A DNA stretch of 64,000 bases from Pseudomonadota bacterium. Its GTDB lineage: Bacteria > Myxococcota_A > Polyangia > Polyangiales > Polyangiaceae. The notes under the pieces were generated by a model. It was given only the letters and a program-made list of their open reading frames with translations, ran no database searches and was not told where the DNA came from. Location of the stretch: the NCBI GenBank assembly GCA_023398955.1, contig JAEWRL010000168.1:16629-80628 (forward strand), given 5' to 3'. The position numbers and the translations under genes are program-made. Each line of letters starts with the position of its first letter. Position 1 is the stretch's first letter. Positions 63,242 through 64,000 of the stretch are shown here, in pieces.

Positions 63242-64000
63242 TGGCGATCACTCTCAGCACCGTCCAGGCGATGCGGCCGCGGGTGTCCTCGAAGGCACCC
63301 CCACCGACTCAGCCCGCGCCGCCTCTGATTGGCGATACGGGCAGCGCCAGCCTCAACGCCGTCGCGGACGTCGTCAACACGACTGTCGCCCCGTTCCAGA
63401 ACGCACCGGATCCGGCGCGCGGCGCCCTCGGAGCCGTCGAGCATGGCATCGGCGCGGTCATGGGGGTCGTCGGGGCACCCTTCCAGCTACTGGACACCGG
63501 GTTCGCCCTGATCACGGCACCCCTTGCGGCGCTGGTGCCAGGCATGCCCGCCGCCACCCTGGGCATGCCGCACCTCGGTCCCCCCCACGGTCACGCCCAC
63601 CCCCCCAGCCTAGTGCCCCCCAACCCCGTCCCGGTGCCGCTCCCGAGCATCGGTCAGGTGATGCTGGCGGGCTGCGTCTCCGTGCTGATCGGCGGCATGC
63701 CCGCCGCGCGCGCCGGAGACATCGGGCTGGCCCCCACCTGCATGGGCTTCGCGCCCGCCTTCGAGATCTTCACCGGCTCCAGCAACACATGGATTGGTGG
63801 CTCCCGCGCGGCGCGGATGACCGACATTACCTGGCACTGCAACCCCGCGAGCGCCATGGGCGCGATCGGGAAGGCCATGGGTGCAATCGGGGTCGTCGCA
63901 GGAGCTGTGAGCGCAGGAGCGAGCGCAGCGGCAGGGGCAGCGCTTCAAGCTGCGATGCAAGCAGCCCAAGCGGCGGCGGACGCCGCGGCGCTGGCGATGG
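63241..64000 (+). CDS. PAAR-domain protein with N-terminal hydrophobic region, 3' truncated
   Basis: GTG 63241 shares its G with the stop of the TPR gene, and the frame stays open to the end of the window (253 codons visible). The N-terminus is Pro/Ala-rich. Residues about 60-105 are hydrophobic (GIGAVMGVVGAPFQLLDTGFALITAPLAALV), consistent with a pre-PAAR membrane segment. A Pro/His-rich stretch precedes the PAAR domain (about 130-205): IGQVMLAGCVSVLIGGMPAARAGDIG, then IFTGSSNTWIGGSRAARMTDITWHC. An Ala-rich helical region follows and is cut off. PAAR proteins sharpen the VgrG tip; an effector domain may lie beyond the window. Confidence 0.85.
   Translation, partial: MAITLSTVQAMRPRVSSKAPPPTQPAPPLIGDTGSASLNAVADVVNTTVAPFQNAPDPARGALGAVEHGIGAVMGVVGAPFQLLDTGFALITAPLAALVPGMPAATLGMPHLGPPHGHAHPPSLVPPNPVPVPLPSIGQVMLAGCVSVLIGGMPAARAGDIGLAPTCMGFAPAFEIFTGSSNTWIGGSRAARMTDITWHCNPASAMGAIGKAMGAIGVVAGAVSAGASAAAGAALQAAMQAAQAAADAAALAM

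Noticed and set aside
1..64000. CRISPR array, tRNA, rRNA, insertion sequence or attachment site
   Set aside because: No regularly spaced direct repeats, cloverleaf-forming stretches, conserved rRNA blocks or transposase motifs were seen; the only tandem repeats are coding.

Overview
The window is GC-rich bacterial DNA whose lipoproteins carry long Gly/Ser/Thr/Ala-rich linkers after the lipobox. It also holds tandem CGDG cysteine repeats (DUF4215 / Myxococcus cysteine-rich type), a TIGR02147 regulator, vWA lipoproteins, CotH-type proteins and a large PknK-like kinase. Together these suggest a predatory or saprophytic myxobacterium, most likely of the Polyangiales (Sorangium-like) group. That assignment is inference from gene content; no rRNA or other phylogenetic marker is present. 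No tRNA, rRNA, CRISPR array or transposase was seen.

Region 1 (1-21 kb) is accessory and surface-oriented. It contains a truncated cysteine-repeat protein, a cupin, and a TIGR02147 regulator translationally coupled to an inhibitory-type serpin lipoprotein, with a perfect 25-bp palindrome upstream. Next come two solute-binding lipoproteins without a permease, a lone receiver domain, a CotH-family lipoprotein, a GT2 glycosyltransferase and a lipoprotein that is almost entirely 42-bp tandem repeat. A glucuronoxylan pair (sugar-porter MFS and GH67 alpha-glucuronidase) follows, then a vWA lipoprotein and a lipoprotein gene with an apparent frameshift.

Region 2 (20.6-30 kb) holds a Nudix hydrolase, a small dimeric alpha/beta-barrel-like protein and a 1215-residue Ser/Thr kinase-AAA-TPR protein. 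A compact minus-strand operon then encodes a prodomain-less, apparently cytoplasmic S53 (sedolisin) peptidase, a YcaO cyclodehydratase-like enzyme and TfuA. YcaO plus TfuA is the known thioamide-installing pair. No obvious precursor peptide gene accompanies it, which makes this the best candidate for an undescribed peptide- or protein-modifying system here.

Region 3 (30-34.5 kb) holds a broken vWA lipoprotein (one in-frame TGA and one frameshift), three lipoproteins of unknown function and a degenerate PAP2-like membrane protein.

Region 4 (34.5-64 kb) is a complete type VI secretion system. The minus-strand arm is tssJ-tssK-tssL-tssM-tagF-tagH(FHA). hcp stands alone on the plus strand, facing a membrane-anchored GH23 lytic transglycosylase gene. 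The plus-strand arm is tssA-tssB-tssC-tssE-tssF-tssG-tssH(clpV), then a GDSL/SGNH lipoprotein, an unusual TssB/TssC-like fusion, and a vgrG-DUF6484-TPR-PAAR payload module that runs off the end of the window. A strongly structured, inverted-repeat-bearing spacer separates tssC from tssE. Baseplate, sheath, tube, membrane-complex, recycling and spike genes are all present, so the apparatus looks functional.
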